Positions 44,989-54,471 of a DNA stretch of 64,000 nucleotides are shown here, piece after piece (positions within the stretch are counted from its first letter, which is position 1; each line of letters starts with the position of its first letter). A program made the translations under genes and the position numbers. Location of the stretch: positions 248,001 through 312,000 of the forward strand of contig NZ_SELO01000003.1 of assembly GCF_004146235.1 (NCBI RefSeq). Reading direction: 5' to 3'. This DNA comes from Tropicimonas sp. IMCC6043. GTDB lineage: Bacteria; Pseudomonadota; Alphaproteobacteria; Rhodobacterales; Rhodobacteraceae. The notes under the pieces are model-generated. The model did no database searches. It had not been told where the DNA came from and saw only the letters and a list, made by a program, of their open reading frames with translations.

Positions 44989-45891
44989 ATGCTCAGCCTG
45001 CGTCAGATCGAAACCGTCCGCGCCGTGCTGTTGTCCGGGTCGATTACCGGTGCAGCACGCATGCTCAATGTCTCCCCGCCCAGCGTCAGCAGGATGCTGA
45101 AGCATTCTGAATCGCTGGTCGGGATGAGTTTCTTTGACCGTACAGCCAATGGTTTCGTTCCCCGGCCGGAAATTGCCGAGCTTCTGACCGACCTGGAGGC
45201 AGTCCATGATGGTATCCTGCGGGTCAACCGCCGGCTCGAGGCCGCGCAGCGTCCGATCGGCGGCAAGCTGGCCATCGGAACCTCCCCCGGGCTCGGCGTC
45301 TCACTCGTGCCCCGGGCAATCAAGGCGATGTATCGCGAACTGCCAGATGTCGAACTGACCTTCGATGTCCTCCACCGCGACGAGTTCGCCAGCCAGCTCC
45401 TCTTGCAGAATGTCGACCTCGCTATGGCGATCTTTGACGTGGACGATCCGCGCATCGACTCGGTGCCGATCGACGCCGGGCGGCTGGTCTGTCTCGTTCC
45501 GGCCGACCACAGGCTCGCCCATCGCGACGTGATCGCGCTGGCAGATCTCCAGACCGAGGACATCATCGGGTTCAACCAGTCCCAGTTCCAACAGGCGATG
45601 ATCGAACGTCTGCTGGAGCAGGCCGGCGTGCGCCTGCGGCCGTTCCTTCGGGTCCGGCTGACAGTCTCGGCCTATTTCATGGTCGCAAACGGCGCCGGCG
45701 TGGCCCTCTTGGACAGTTTCACCGTTGGCGAGGCGCCATCGGATCGCGTCAAGGTCATCCCGCTGAAAGAACAGGCCGGCTTTACCCTGCGGCTGTTTCA
45801 CAGCCGGCACACGCCATTGTCGCAGATCGCGGAGTTATTCATCCGGCATATCCGGGCCTGTCTGACGTCAGACCCCTTCGGGGAGATCTAG
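44989..45891 (+). CDS. LysR-family regulator of TRAP system 1
   Basis: The 300-residue LysR protein has the helix-turn-helix LRQIETVRAVLLSGSITGAARMLNVSPPSVSRMLKHSE and a full effector domain (KLAIGTSPGLGVSLVPRAIKAMY and onwards). It is divergent from the FAD/TRAP operon, with the palindrome at 44963 between them, and is the likely regulator. It converges with the second TRAP system (116-bp gap). Confidence 0.92.
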   Translation: MLSLRQIETVRAVLLSGSITGAARMLNVSPPSVSRMLKHSESLVGMSFFDRTANGFVPRPEIAELLTDLEAVHDGILRVNRRLEAAQRPIGGKLAIGTSPGLGVSLVPRAIKAMYRELPDVELTFDVLHRDEFASQLLLQNVDLAMAIFDVDDPRIDSVPIDAGRLVCLVPADHRLAHRDVIALADLQTEDIIGFNQSQFQQAMIERLLEQAGVRLRPFLRVRLTVSAYFMVANGAGVALLDSFTVGEAPSDRVKVIPLKEQAGFTLRLFHSRHTPLSQIAELFIRHIRACLTSDPFGEI

Positions 45892-46007
45892 GGGCATGCA
45901 GAACGACTGGGTCAGGTATAACGCTATCGAGTCGAGGAGTTCCCGATAAGATCTCCGCGCCCTGCCCCGCTCGACTTCACTCGCTCTCACACCGACATCG
46001 AGCGCGG

Positions 46008-47297
46008 TCAGAACAGCAGGTTGGGCAGGAACAGCGCAAGGGCCGGGAAGAGGCTCAGCAAAATGATCGCGAAGAGGTGGATCAACCAGTAGGGCACCGT
46101 GGCGATGGCCACGCGGCCGAGACTCACCTCGTTGTTCGTCAGCGCCGTCAGAACCGAGAGATTCAGCCCAACCGGTGGCGTCACCTGGCCGATTTCTATG
46201 ACGATCGTGATGATCACGCCGATCCAGATCGGGTCAAAGCCGAGCCCCGTCAGCAGCGGAAATACCACCGGCAGAGTCATGATCATCAGCGACAGGCCAT
46301 CGAAGAAGCATCCCAGCAACAGGTAGATCAGCACGACGATCAGGAGCACCGTATAGGCGCCCAGGCCGCTGTCGGCGACGGCCTCGAGGATTTGCTGCGG
46401 CACGCCGAGGATGCTCACCGACTTCGCCAGAATCGTGGCGCCGAGCACCAGGAAACCGACCGATGCGAAGAGCAGCGCCGAGTGGTAGACCGCGTCGAGC
46501 AGCTTGCGGAAGGTGAAATCGCCCCAGATCGACGTCAGGACGATCGCGAAGATCACGCCGAGGCCGGCCGATTCCGTTGGGGTTGCGAGCCCGCCGATAA
46601 TGCTGCCGATGACCGCCGCGATGAGCGCGAGAATGGGCCAGATTTGTCGGAACCCGATTATGATCTCGAGCAGGGACGCCTGGCTTTGGTCCCGCGGGGC
46701 AAGGGACGGATTACGGGAACACCGGACCAACAGGTAGGCCATGAAGAGGCTTCCGACCATCAGCCCCGGCACGATGCCTGCGGCAAAGAGCCGGCCGATG
46801 GAGGTTTCAGTCAGCGCGCCGTAGATGAGGAACGAAAGGCTCGGTGGGATCAGCAGGCCGAGCGTTCCGCCTCCGGCGAGGCTGCCCACCACCATGTCCT
46901 TGTTGTAGCCGCGCTTCGCCATTTCCGGATAGGCGACGGAGCCGACCGCCGCCGCAGTGGAAAGACTCGAGCCGCTGACCGCACCGAACAGGGTGCAGAC
47001 GGCGATATTGGTGTGCAGCAACCCGCCCGGGACCCGGCGGAACAGCGGCGAGAACGCCGTGTAGGCGCGCTCGCTGACGCCGCTGCGCAGAAGGATTTCA
47101 CCAAGAAGGATGAACACGGGAACGGCGCTGAGCGTGAAGGAGTTGAAGACGTTCCAGATCGCGTCCACGGCCAGCGAGGTCGCGCCGTTGGAAAAGAAAT
47201 ACAGAATCACGAGGCCGGTCAGCCCGAGCGCGGCGCCGAGCGCCATTCCCGTGCCCGCGGTGACGACCAGGCCACCGATCAGGGTCGTCCAGAACAT
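46008..47297 (-). CDS. TRAP transporter large permease (DctM), system 2
   Basis: The 429-residue membrane protein has DctM motifs: VPVFILLGEILLRSGVSERAY, LFGAVSGSSLSTAAAVGSVAYPEM, GGGTLGLLIPPSLSFLIYGAL and GLATPTESAGLGVIFA. It is the ion-coupled channel for the binding protein at 47851. The ATG at 47297 overlaps the DctQ stop by one base, so the long upstream extension in frame is not used. Confidence 0.92.
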   Translation of the reverse strand: MFWTTLIGGLVVTAGTGMALGAALGLTGLVILYFFSNGATSLAVDAIWNVFNSFTLSAVPVFILLGEILLRSGVSERAYTAFSPLFRRVPGGLLHTNIAVCTLFGAVSGSSLSTAAAVGSVAYPEMAKRGYNKDMVVGSLAGGGTLGLLIPPSLSFLIYGALTETSIGRLFAAGIVPGLMVGSLFMAYLLVRCSRNPSLAPRDQSQASLLEIIIGFRQIWPILALIAAVIGSIIGGLATPTESAGLGVIFAIVLTSIWGDFTFRKLLDAVYHSALLFASVGFLVLGATILAKSVSILGVPQQILEAVADSGLGAYTVLLIVVLIYLLLGCFFDGLSLMIMTLPVVFPLLTGLGFDPIWIGVIITIVIEIGQVTPPVGLNLSVLTALTNNEVSLGRVAIATVPYWLIHLFAIILLSLFPALALFLPNLLF

Positions 47298-47836
47298 CAG
47301 GGCGTCGTCTCGCTTCGATCGGTGAAGCCCGGCTGTGGCTCGGCCTTTTCTTCGGGCAGAAGGCCGACCAGCCGGGCGAACAGGATCGCCATGGTCAACA
47401 GGATCGTAACTGGCATCACGGCCATCCACGGATAGAGCAGCAGCCGCGAGGTCTGTGTCTTCAGGTTGCGGTCAAAGGCAAACTCGAACCATGGGATGAT
47501 GTCGAGCATCAGCCAGCCAAAGAAGAACAGGGTCATCAGCAGGCCGAGCCCAAGCAGCGCCCGCAGCCATGGGCCACCGACCGCGTTGACGAGGAGCGCC
47601 ACCCGGACGTGCTGGGAGCGGAGGCTCACCATGGGCAGGGCGAGCAGGAGCGAGACGCTCAGCAGCAGACCCACCACTTCCTCGGTGATGTGCAGCGGCG
47701 AACCGAGCTTTCGCATCACGACGCTGGCCGTGATGATGCAGACGATGGCCGCGATCCCCAGCGAGGCCGCGATGGCGCAGGCAAAGGCGAGCCCGCGCAA
47801 GGCTTGCGCCACGAGGACACCGGGAGATCGGGCCAT
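47297..47836 (-). CDS. TRAP transporter small permease (DctQ), system 2
   Basis: The 179-residue four-helix protein starts MARSPGVLVAQALRGLAFACAIAASLG, followed by ITEEVVGLLLSVSLLLALP, which fits the DctQ fold. It lies 14 bp after the binding protein gene. The in-frame upstream Arg-rich extension is a shadow of that gene and was excluded. Confidence 0.88.
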   Translation of the reverse strand: MARSPGVLVAQALRGLAFACAIAASLGIAAIVCIITASVVMRKLGSPLHITEEVVGLLLSVSLLLALPMVSLRSQHVRVALLVNAVGGPWLRALLGLGLLMTLFFFGWLMLDIIPWFEFAFDRNLKTQTSRLLLYPWMAVMPVTILLTMAILFARLVGLLPEEKAEPQPGFTDRSETTP

Positions 47837-47850
47837 CGTATCGGTCCCGC

Positions 47851-48855
47851 TTATCGGCCGAGCGCCTCCAGGACGCGTTCGCGATACGCCACGGCGTTGC
47901 CGCCGGCCTCTTCGGCGAGATCGGCCCAAACCTCGGTCACCGAGTCGACGAAAAGCGCACGGTCGGCCTCGGGGAAGTCCTCGCCCCAGACGAGCCCCTG
48001 GGAAACCAGCTCTTCGCGCGCGGCCATCTCGCGGTCCATATCGTCGTCATACTGGTTGGTGCGTTCCCACAGGTCGTCGGCCGCCTTGGTGACGGCTTCC
48101 TTGAACGAGTCGTCCGCCTCTTCCCAACGGTCGGTTGCGACACCGATCACGTAGGGGCCCGACGCCATCGGGTAGAGGAAGGAGGCGTATTTCGACACTT
48201 CCTGAAGCGAGACGGTGTGGGCATAGAGCGCCGGGTAGAGCGCGCAGTCCACGACACCGGTCTTCATCGCCACGTAAAGCTCTTCCTGCGGGATGATCTG
48301 GGCGGAGACACCAAGTTTGGTAAATGTCTCGACCTGGTCGCGCGCCCAGACCCGCAGTTTCTTCGACTTCAGATCTTCGAGCGTGTTGACGGGCTCCTCG
48401 CTGCAGAACACGGAAACCATGAGCATCGGGATCGCCACGTAGCCCACCGAGGAGACGCCCCAGTCGGCGAACTCTTCCTCGTAGATCTCCTTGACCACGG
48501 GGATTGCCTTCTCGAACTCGTCGATCGAGCCGATAGTGCCCTGGACGACGACCGAGCTGAGCGCCGGCGCGTCACGGCCGAGGTAGTTCGCCCACATCAG
48601 GCTCATCTCGACGGCGCCCTTGGGCAGGAAGCGGAGTGTGTCGGTGTTGGGCAATCCCAGCGATCCGCCGCTGTAGAGCTTCAGCTCGGTCTCGCCACCG
48701 AGGGCCGCGTTCGCCTCGGCGACGAACTGCTCGAGCTCCGCGGATTCCGGGCGGGTCTCCGGCAGGAAGTTGTTCACCCGCCATTCCTCGGCCACCGCTG
48801 GTGACACGGAGAGCGCTACTCCCAAGGTAAGGCTACCGATCAGGCGTTTCATCAT
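47851..48855 (-). CDS. TRAP transporter substrate-binding protein (DctP), system 2
   Basis: The 334-residue binding protein has a signal peptide (KRLIGSLTLGVALSVSPAVAEE) and the DctP layout. The mature part starts WRVNNFLPETRPESAELEQFVAEANAALGG, with LYSGGSLGLPNTDTLRFLPKGAVEMSL and VWARDQVETFTKLGVSAQIIPQEELYVAMKTGVVDCAL after it. GGAGGAAAG lies just before the ATG pair at 48855/48852. It is the first gene of the three-gene system 2. No catabolic enzyme is linked, so its ligand is unknown. Confidence 0.92.
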   Translation of the reverse strand: MMKRLIGSLTLGVALSVSPAVAEEWRVNNFLPETRPESAELEQFVAEANAALGGETELKLYSGGSLGLPNTDTLRFLPKGAVEMSLMWANYLGRDAPALSSVVVQGTIGSIDEFEKAIPVVKEIYEEEFADWGVSSVGYVAIPMLMVSVFCSEEPVNTLEDLKSKKLRVWARDQVETFTKLGVSAQIIPQEELYVAMKTGVVDCALYPALYAHTVSLQEVSKYASFLYPMASGPYVIGVATDRWEEADDSFKEAVTKAADDLWERTNQYDDDMDREMAAREELVSQGLVWGEDFPEADRALFVDSVTEVWADLAEEAGGNAVAYRERVLEALGR

Positions 48856-49104
48856 CTTTCCTCCTGGATGTCGTTCATCGTTGCCGGGTGCCGGCGGGGT
48901 CCTCGTCTGTCCGATGTTGTAGTTCCTGACCGAAGATTGCGAAAGTGCATTCGTAGGCACGACCACCCGCGAGTTGGCCTTCAAGACGTTGCCCGGTGCG
49001 ACCGTGAGGCCGGTTGATCAATTGGACGAGAGGGGCTGATTGACGCGCAAGGGAATGGAGCGCAGCATCCGTGACCTACAATGTCCAAGCCCGGGAGTGC
49101 GTGA

Positions 49105-49581
49105 ATGGCGATGCGGATCAAACCGAAGGTCTTCGGACCGATCACTGTCCTATATGGTGGTGATGGGGAGTTGCGGTACCGCGGGCCGGGCGAGGACCAT
49201 GGCGCCGCATCACCGGGCGGCACGCCCGTCGACATTCTTCTCGCGTCCGTTGGCGCTTGCATCGCAAAATCTCTCAAGATCGCGGCGGACCAACGCGTGA
49301 AGCCGCTTGAGCCTTTCGCGGTCGACGTTACAGGAACGAAGGCGACGGACCTGCCCAACCGGCTCGGCACGATCGGCATCCGTGTCATCGGACGGCTGAC
49401 GGATGAGGCCGGCCTGGCGTCCGAAGTGATCCGACACGCAAAATCGATCTGCACGGTCAGCAACACGCTCAACTGCACGTTCGAGCTGGAGCATGACCGA
49501 TCCGAAGAGCCCGGGCTTTCGGAGCATCAGGAGCGATCCAAAAGGGCGAGCGACGGTGTCGGTCGTGCCTCGGGAGCCTAG
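49105..49581 (+). CDS. OsmC-family peroxidase-like protein
   Basis: The 158-residue protein has the OsmC/Ohr fold: PGGTPVDILLASVGACIAKSLKIAADQ carries the first Cys, and AKSICTVSNTLNC carries the second region. OsmC/Ohr proteins reduce organic hydroperoxides with thiols in the cytoplasm. The Cys spacing is looser than in Ohr, so the YhfA-like group without clear peroxidase role is also possible. GGGAGTGCGTGA precedes the ATG. The gene stands alone. Confidence 0.8.
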   Translation: MAMRIKPKVFGPITVLYGGDGELRYRGPGEDHGAASPGGTPVDILLASVGACIAKSLKIAADQRVKPLEPFAVDVTGTKATDLPNRLGTIGIRVIGRLTDEAGLASEVIRHAKSICTVSNTLNCTFELEHDRSEEPGLSEHQERSKRASDGVGRASGA

Positions 49582-49740
49582 CTGGTCTTTGGAAAGAAGG
49601 CGGGGCGGTGTTCAAGATCAGACGGCCACCCCCCTGCCCGCCCCCGTTGAGGGATCGGGTGACGCCATAAAAGGAACTGCAAGGCGATATGCCGTCCTGA
49701 CGTGTGTCCCCAAGCCGAAAGGCCGGCGCCCGCCTGCGCC

Positions 49741-50211
49741 CTAAGCGCCATCGAGCGGCAGAGGTCTGCCTTCGGCGAGCGCCTCCATCGCGAAATAGGA
49801 GGTCACGGTGTCGAGCTCCAGCTTCTCGATCAGTCGACGGTAGACCCGGTCGTAGCCCGCCATGTCGCGGGTGACGATGCGCAGCATGTAGTCGTAGTCG
49901 CCGGCGATCCGGTAGACATCCACCACCTCGGGTATCGCGGTCACCCAACCGTGGAACTGCTTCAGCCACGCGGCGGAGTGGTGCCGCGTCTTCAGCATCA
50001 TGAAAACCACGAGGTCGAGCCCGAGCGCGTGGCGGTCGATCACCGCCGTCGTGCCTTTCAGGATGCCTTCGGTCTCCAGCCGCTTCAACCGCCGCCAGCA
50101 GGCGTTTTGCGACAGCCCGACCCGCTCTGCCAGCTCGCGCTGTGACTGGCCGGGACGGGTTTGAAGCTCGCGCAGTATGGAGATGTCGATCTGATCGAAG
50201 GAAACGGACAT
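49741..50211 (-). CDS. Lrp/AsnC-family regulator
   Basis: The 156-residue protein has the Lrp helix-turn-helix GQSQRELAERVGLSQNACWRRLKRLETEGIL and the RAM effector domain (VVDVYRIAGDYDYMLRIVTRDMAGYDRVYRRLIEKL). It is divergent from the class V aminotransferase at 50315 with a 103-bp AT-rich gap, so that gene is the probable target, and an amino acid the probable effector. The ATG at 50211 gives the usual short start MSVSFDQIDISIL. Confidence 0.92.
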   Translation of the reverse strand: MSVSFDQIDISILRELQTRPGQSQRELAERVGLSQNACWRRLKRLETEGILKGTTAVIDRHALGLDLVVFMMLKTRHHSAAWLKQFHGWVTAIPEVVDVYRIAGDYDYMLRIVTRDMAGYDRVYRRLIEKLELDTVTSYFAMEALAEGRPLPLDGA

Positions 50212-50314
50212 AGGTCTATCAATATTATCGATCAAATCGGAGTGACAGTGAAATCGAGAGATGAAATTGCGGAAAGACAGATAGACTCTGTTCTCAGAAG
50301 CGCAGGAGGCCCCG

Positions 50315-51751
50315 ATGCAGGAATATCGCGATTTCCAGAACATGATCCGCTCCCACGGCCTCGACGGCCTGCGGTCCGGGTTGATTGGCCGCGACATGGC
50401 CTTCGAGACTCCCTTCGGCACGCAGCAATTGCTCTACGCCGACTTCACCGCCTCCGGGCGTGCACTGCGCCAGGTGGAGGAGTTCATCGCCGAGAGCGTG
50501 CTTCCGATCTATGCCAACACCCACACCGAAGCCTCCTATTGCGGCCAGGAGATGGGCCGCCTGCGCGAAGGCGCGCGGGCCGAGATCGCGCGGATCACCG
50601 CCGCCGGGCCGGACTGCAGCGTGATCTTCACCGGCGCGGGGGCGACCTCGGGTCTGAACCGGCTGGTGGCGTTGCTCGACATTCCGGAGCGGTTGCGCGC
50701 AGGGAAGAAGGTGGTCGTCATGACCGGCCCCTACGAGCACCATTCCAACATCCTGCCGTGGCGCGAGAGCGGCGCGGAGGTGATCGAGATCCCCGAGGCG
50801 GAGACGGGCGGACCGGACCTCACCGCGCTGGAGGTTGCGCTTCAAGACGCGCAGGGTGCGGATCTCAAGATCGGCACCTTCTCGGCGGCCTCCAACGTCT
50901 CCGGCATCCTCACCGACCCCGACGCGGTGACACGGCTCCTGAAGCGGTACGGTGCGCTGTCCTTCTGGGACTACGCGGGCGGCGGCCCCTACCTGCCGCT
51001 CGACATGGAAGGCGACGGCGCGCCGAAGGACGCGATCGCGCTCTCGCCGCACAAGTTCGCCGGCGGGCCGGGGGCATCCGGCCTTCTGATCCTGCGCAAC
51101 GCGGTGGTCGACCGGACGACCCCGACCGCGCCCGGCGGTGGTACGGTCAGTTTCGTCTCGCCCTGGGCGCATGACTATCTCGACTCCATCGTCGCGCGGG
51201 AGGAAGCGGGCACGCCCAACCTGGTCGGCGACATTCGCGCCGCCCTGGCGCTCCTCGTGAAGGAAGCCGCCGGAGAAGAACACATCGCCGAGCGTGACGC
51301 GGCGCTGCGGCAGCAGGCGCTGGAAGCGTGGAGCGACCTGCCGAACCTACGCCTGTTGGGGCGGAGCAATGCGCCGGCCCTGCCGATCTTCTCCTTGCTG
51401 GTACTGGGCGAGGACGGGGCGCCGATCCATCACCAGATCGTCAGCAAGATCCTGAGCGACCGTTTCGGCGTGCAGGCCCGCGCCGGATGCGCTTGCGCCG
51501 GCCCCTACGGCCACCGCCTCATGGGTGTGGACGAGGCGCTGTCGGAACGGCTGAGGGCAAGGGTCCGGGCCGGCGACGAATGGGAGAAACCCGGTTGGAC
51601 CCGGCTCGGGCTGCATTTCCTGCACGACGAGCGGGAGGTCGACCGCATCCTCGAAGCGGTGGCAGAGGTGAGCCGCAACGGGTCGCTCTGGGCCGCAGAC
51701 TACGGCGTGGAAGACCACTCGGCGCGTTACCTGGACCGGGACGTCGCCTGA
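50315..51751 (+). CDS. Class V aminotransferase (cysteine desulfurase-like fold)
   Basis: The 478-residue PLP enzyme has the Schiff-base Lys K247 in ALSPHKFAGGPGASG, the Asp D219 in LSFWDYAGGG and EHHSNILPWRESGAEV (H142/H143 near the cofactor). A C-terminal RAGCACAGPYGH stretch has two Cys. It is longer than IscS/SufS (about 400) and has no ISC or SUF genes next to it, so it probably acts on another amino acid or cysteine derivative. GGAGG lies before the ATG. The divergent Lrp protein is its likely regulator. Confidence 0.85.
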   Translation: MQEYRDFQNMIRSHGLDGLRSGLIGRDMAFETPFGTQQLLYADFTASGRALRQVEEFIAESVLPIYANTHTEASYCGQEMGRLREGARAEIARITAAGPDCSVIFTGAGATSGLNRLVALLDIPERLRAGKKVVVMTGPYEHHSNILPWRESGAEVIEIPEAETGGPDLTALEVALQDAQGADLKIGTFSAASNVSGILTDPDAVTRLLKRYGALSFWDYAGGGPYLPLDMEGDGAPKDAIALSPHKFAGGPGASGLLILRNAVVDRTTPTAPGGGTVSFVSPWAHDYLDSIVAREEAGTPNLVGDIRAALALLVKEAAGEEHIAERDAALRQQALEAWSDLPNLRLLGRSNAPALPIFSLLVLGEDGAPIHHQIVSKILSDRFGVQARAGCACAGPYGHRLMGVDEALSERLRARVRAGDEWEKPGWTRLGLHFLHDEREVDRILEAVAEVSRNGSLWAADYGVEDHSARYLDRDVA

Positions 51752-51841
51752 GAGGCCGCTCGCCGCGCTCCAGCTCCGGGCGCGCGGGCTTTTCCGCTCT
51801 TGCCGCCCGCCCCCTCTTCTGTTCACAAATGTCCCCGGGGT

Positions 51842-51858
51842 CCGGGGCAACGCCCCGG
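51842..51858 (+). terminator. Hairpin after the class V aminotransferase gene
   Basis: CCGGGGC (51842-51848) and GCCCCGG (51852-51858) form a perfect 7-bp stem with a 3-nt loop, about 90 bp past the stop. It separates the gene from the downstream LysR gene. T-run is absent. Confidence 0.4.
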
Positions 51859-51954
51859 CCCTGAGCCCCAGGGCGGGCGGACGATTCAACGCGGAAGCGT
51901 TACGCGACGGTTCCGAACAATGGACGCTGCCGGCCGGATGGAGGACGCGCAGAC

Positions 51955-52860
51955 GTGAACCAGAAACAAATCAACGCCTTTCGGATGGTGATGCGGCACG
52001 GCTCCATCACCGCGGCCGCGCATGCGCTCAACGTGTCGCAACCTGCGGTGAGCCGGTTGATCGCGGACCTGGAGAGTTCGATCGGTTTCCCGCTGCTACT
52101 GCGGCCCGGCGGCAAGGTGCAGCCGACGCCCGAAGCCTATGACTTCTTCGCCGAGGTCGAGCGGATGTTCTACGGCCTCGAGCGGCTCTCACAGGTCGCC
52201 GCGGATATCCGCACGATGCAGCGGGCGACCTTTCGCATCGCTTCCATGCCGATGGTCAGCTTCGAAATCATCCCGCGTACCGTGAAGCGCTTCATCGACC
52301 GACATCCCGGCGTCGGCCTCACCCACGACGTCCATACCTCGGCCCGCATCCTTGACCTCCTGGCCTCGCGCCAGATCGACCTCGGCGTCGCCCAGACCTC
52401 GCCCGAGCGGCAGGATGTCGACGTGCTGGCGAGTTTCCGGACCGACTGCGTCTGTGTGATGGCGCCCGACCACCCGCTGGCCGGACGCGCGGTCTTGACG
52501 CCGCAGGACCTCGCCGACGAACCACTGGTGGCGCTGAATTTCCGCACGATTACCTACGGCTACATGACGCAATGCTTTGCCCAGGCGGGCGTGAGCCCGC
52601 GCGTGGTGGCCGAGACTCAGCCCTCCTATTCCGCCTGCGGGCTGGCCGCGCTCGGCACCGGCATCGCGCTGGTCGACCCGATCACGCCGGGCATCTTCGG
52701 CGCGGCACTGCGCTCGGTCCCTTTCGCGCCGGAAATCCCTTTCGAATACCAGATCATGAAGCCGGCCGACCTGCCGCTGAGCCGCGCCGCGATGGAGTTC
52801 TTCGAGGAACTTCTCGCCGCCATCGCGCTCCGGCCGCAATATGGGCGGCGGATATCATAA
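51955..52860 (+). CDS. LysR-family regulator upstream of TRAP system 3
   Basis: The 301-residue regulator has the helix-turn-helix INAFRMVMRHGSITAAAHALNVSQPAVSRLIADLE and a complete effector domain ending in FEELLAAIALRPQYGRR. A GTG start at 51955 with GGAGG 9-10 bp upstream is used. It is codirectional with, and 95 bp upstream of, the TRAP/DapA/reductase run, and is its likely regulator. The gap holds an AT-rich promoter-like stretch. Confidence 0.9.
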   Translation: MNQKQINAFRMVMRHGSITAAAHALNVSQPAVSRLIADLESSIGFPLLLRPGGKVQPTPEAYDFFAEVERMFYGLERLSQVAADIRTMQRATFRIASMPMVSFEIIPRTVKRFIDRHPGVGLTHDVHTSARILDLLASRQIDLGVAQTSPERQDVDVLASFRTDCVCVMAPDHPLAGRAVLTPQDLADEPLVALNFRTITYGYMTQCFAQAGVSPRVVAETQPSYSACGLAALGTGIALVDPITPGIFGAALRSVPFAPEIPFEYQIMKPADLPLSRAAMEFFEELLAAIALRPQYGRRIS

Positions 52861-52955
52861 GGTTTTGGCATGACCTCCTCGGTATTTTGTATTTGATTTG
52901 ATCGCCCCAAGGGGTGAGGCTCAGAGAAACACCAACAACGACAGGGATAGATGCG

Positions 52956-53951
52956 ATGACCTTCACGCGACGCGCCACGCTTGCCGTCACCACCGGATGG
53001 ATCGCCCTCGCGGCGGCCGGATCAGTCCAGGCGGCGGATTACACGCTCAGGCTTCACACCCTGGTCAAGTCGCCCCATCCCTATAACGACATGGCTCAGG
53101 CGATAAAGGCCGAGATCGAGGAGAAGAGCGGCGGGCAGATTGCCGTCGAGATCTTCGATTCCGGCCAACTCGGCCAGGATCCGGCGGTGATCGGCGAGAT
53201 GGGCTTCGGCACGATCGACCTGATGATCTCGACCACCTCGAACGCCGCGCAGCAGATCCCGGAATATTCGATCTTCACCATGCCGTATCTCTTCGGCAGC
53301 ATGGACGAGGTGCTGGAAACGGTCGGCCCCGGCAGCGCCGTGCAGGCCCATTTCGAGCAGGTCTATGCCGACCGGGCCGTCGGCATGAAGCTGCTGGCGC
53401 TCGGTGCCTCGGGCACCCGGAACATGGCGACCGCAAGCGTCGCGGTGAGCGGACCGGCCGACCTCGCGGGGCTCAAGATGCGCACGCCGCCCTCGCCGAT
53501 GGACGCCAAGACCTGGGCCGCTTTCGACATGCACCCGGTCACTGTCGCCTGGGGCGAGCTTTACGCCGCGATGCAGACCGGCGTCGCCGACGCCATGGAA
53601 AGCTCCCTGCCCGGCTATACCGGCTCCAAGCTCTACGAAGTGGCGCCGAACCTGGCGCTGACCGAGCACACGATCCAGATCAACCACACATCGATGTCGC
53701 AGCGAAGCTGGGACAAGCTGCCGGAAGATCTTCAGAAGATCGTCAAGGAGGCAGCCGTGTCCGCCAATGCCTTCGGCGTCGAGAAGGCCAAGGAATACGA
53801 TGCCGGGCTGGTCGACACCCTGCAATCCGAGCACGGCGTTTCCGTCACCCGGCCGGACAAGGCGCCCTTCATCGAGGTGTTGGCGCCGATCCAGGTGGAG
53901 CTCGCCAAGGAGCTCGACCTGACCGAGGAATACGAACTGCTGAAGCAGTAA
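52956..53951 (+). CDS. TRAP transporter substrate-binding protein (DctP), system 3
   Basis: The 331-residue binding protein has a signal peptide (FTRRATLAVTTGWIALAAAGSVQA), with a Tat-like RR but a short hydrophobic core. The DctP pattern follows: EIFDSGQLGQDPAVIGEMGFGTIDLMISTT, LKMRTPPSPMDAKTWAAFDMHPVTVAWGELYAAMQTGVADAMES. The Arg in KMRTP should contact a carboxylate. The ATG at 52956 was chosen because the longer start has no leader. It is the first gene of a six-gene run. Confidence 0.92.
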   Translation: MTFTRRATLAVTTGWIALAAAGSVQAADYTLRLHTLVKSPHPYNDMAQAIKAEIEEKSGGQIAVEIFDSGQLGQDPAVIGEMGFGTIDLMISTTSNAAQQIPEYSIFTMPYLFGSMDEVLETVGPGSAVQAHFEQVYADRAVGMKLLALGASGTRNMATASVAVSGPADLAGLKMRTPPSPMDAKTWAAFDMHPVTVAWGELYAAMQTGVADAMESSLPGYTGSKLYEVAPNLALTEHTIQINHTSMSQRSWDKLPEDLQKIVKEAAVSANAFGVEKAKEYDAGLVDTLQSEHGVSVTRPDKAPFIEVLAPIQVELAKELDLTEEYELLKQ

Positions 53952-54003
53952 CCCCCCTGGCCGCCGCCCCGGCCCGCCGGGGCGGCCCCCTCACGGATCT
54001 GAC

Positions 54004-54471
54004 ATGCTGAACCGCCTTTGCGACCGCGTGACGGTCGTCGCGCGCCTGCTGATGTGGATCGGCTTCGCCGCGCTGATCGCAACCGTCGCGCTACAGGTCA
54101 TCGCCCGCAACCTTCTGACCACACCGATGATCTGGACCAGCGATCTGGCGCAGCTTCTCTTCACCTGGCTGATCTTCGTCGGCGCGGCCGTGGGCCTCCG
54201 GACCGGGGCGCATTACGACGTCGACCTGCTGCCGATGAACCGGCCGGCGGTGGCGCGGAGTGTGGAGATCATCAGCCTCGTCGCCGGCGCCTGCGTCTCC
54301 TGGCTGCTGATCCGGCACGGCTGGGAGCTTGCGATCGTCCGGGCAACCGCCGAGGTCCAGTCTCTCGGCATCTCGCGGTTCTGGATGTTCCTGCCTCTGC
54401 CGGTCTCGGGTACGCTGATGGCGCTCTACCTGCTCGAGATGGCCGCCGGCATGGCCCGGAGGGCAACATGA
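54004..54471 (+). CDS. TRAP transporter small permease (DctQ), system 3
   Basis: The 155-residue four-helix protein has ARNLLTTPMIWTSDLAQLLFTWLIFVGAAVGLRTGAH, the typical DctQ core. It lies 52 bp after the binding protein, and its stop overlaps the DctM start by four bases (ATGA). Confidence 0.9.
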   Translation: MLNRLCDRVTVVARLLMWIGFAALIATVALQVIARNLLTTPMIWTSDLAQLLFTWLIFVGAAVGLRTGAHYDVDLLPMNRPAVARSVEIISLVAGACVSWLLIRHGWELAIVRATAEVQSLGISRFWMFLPLPVSGTLMALYLLEMAAGMARRAT

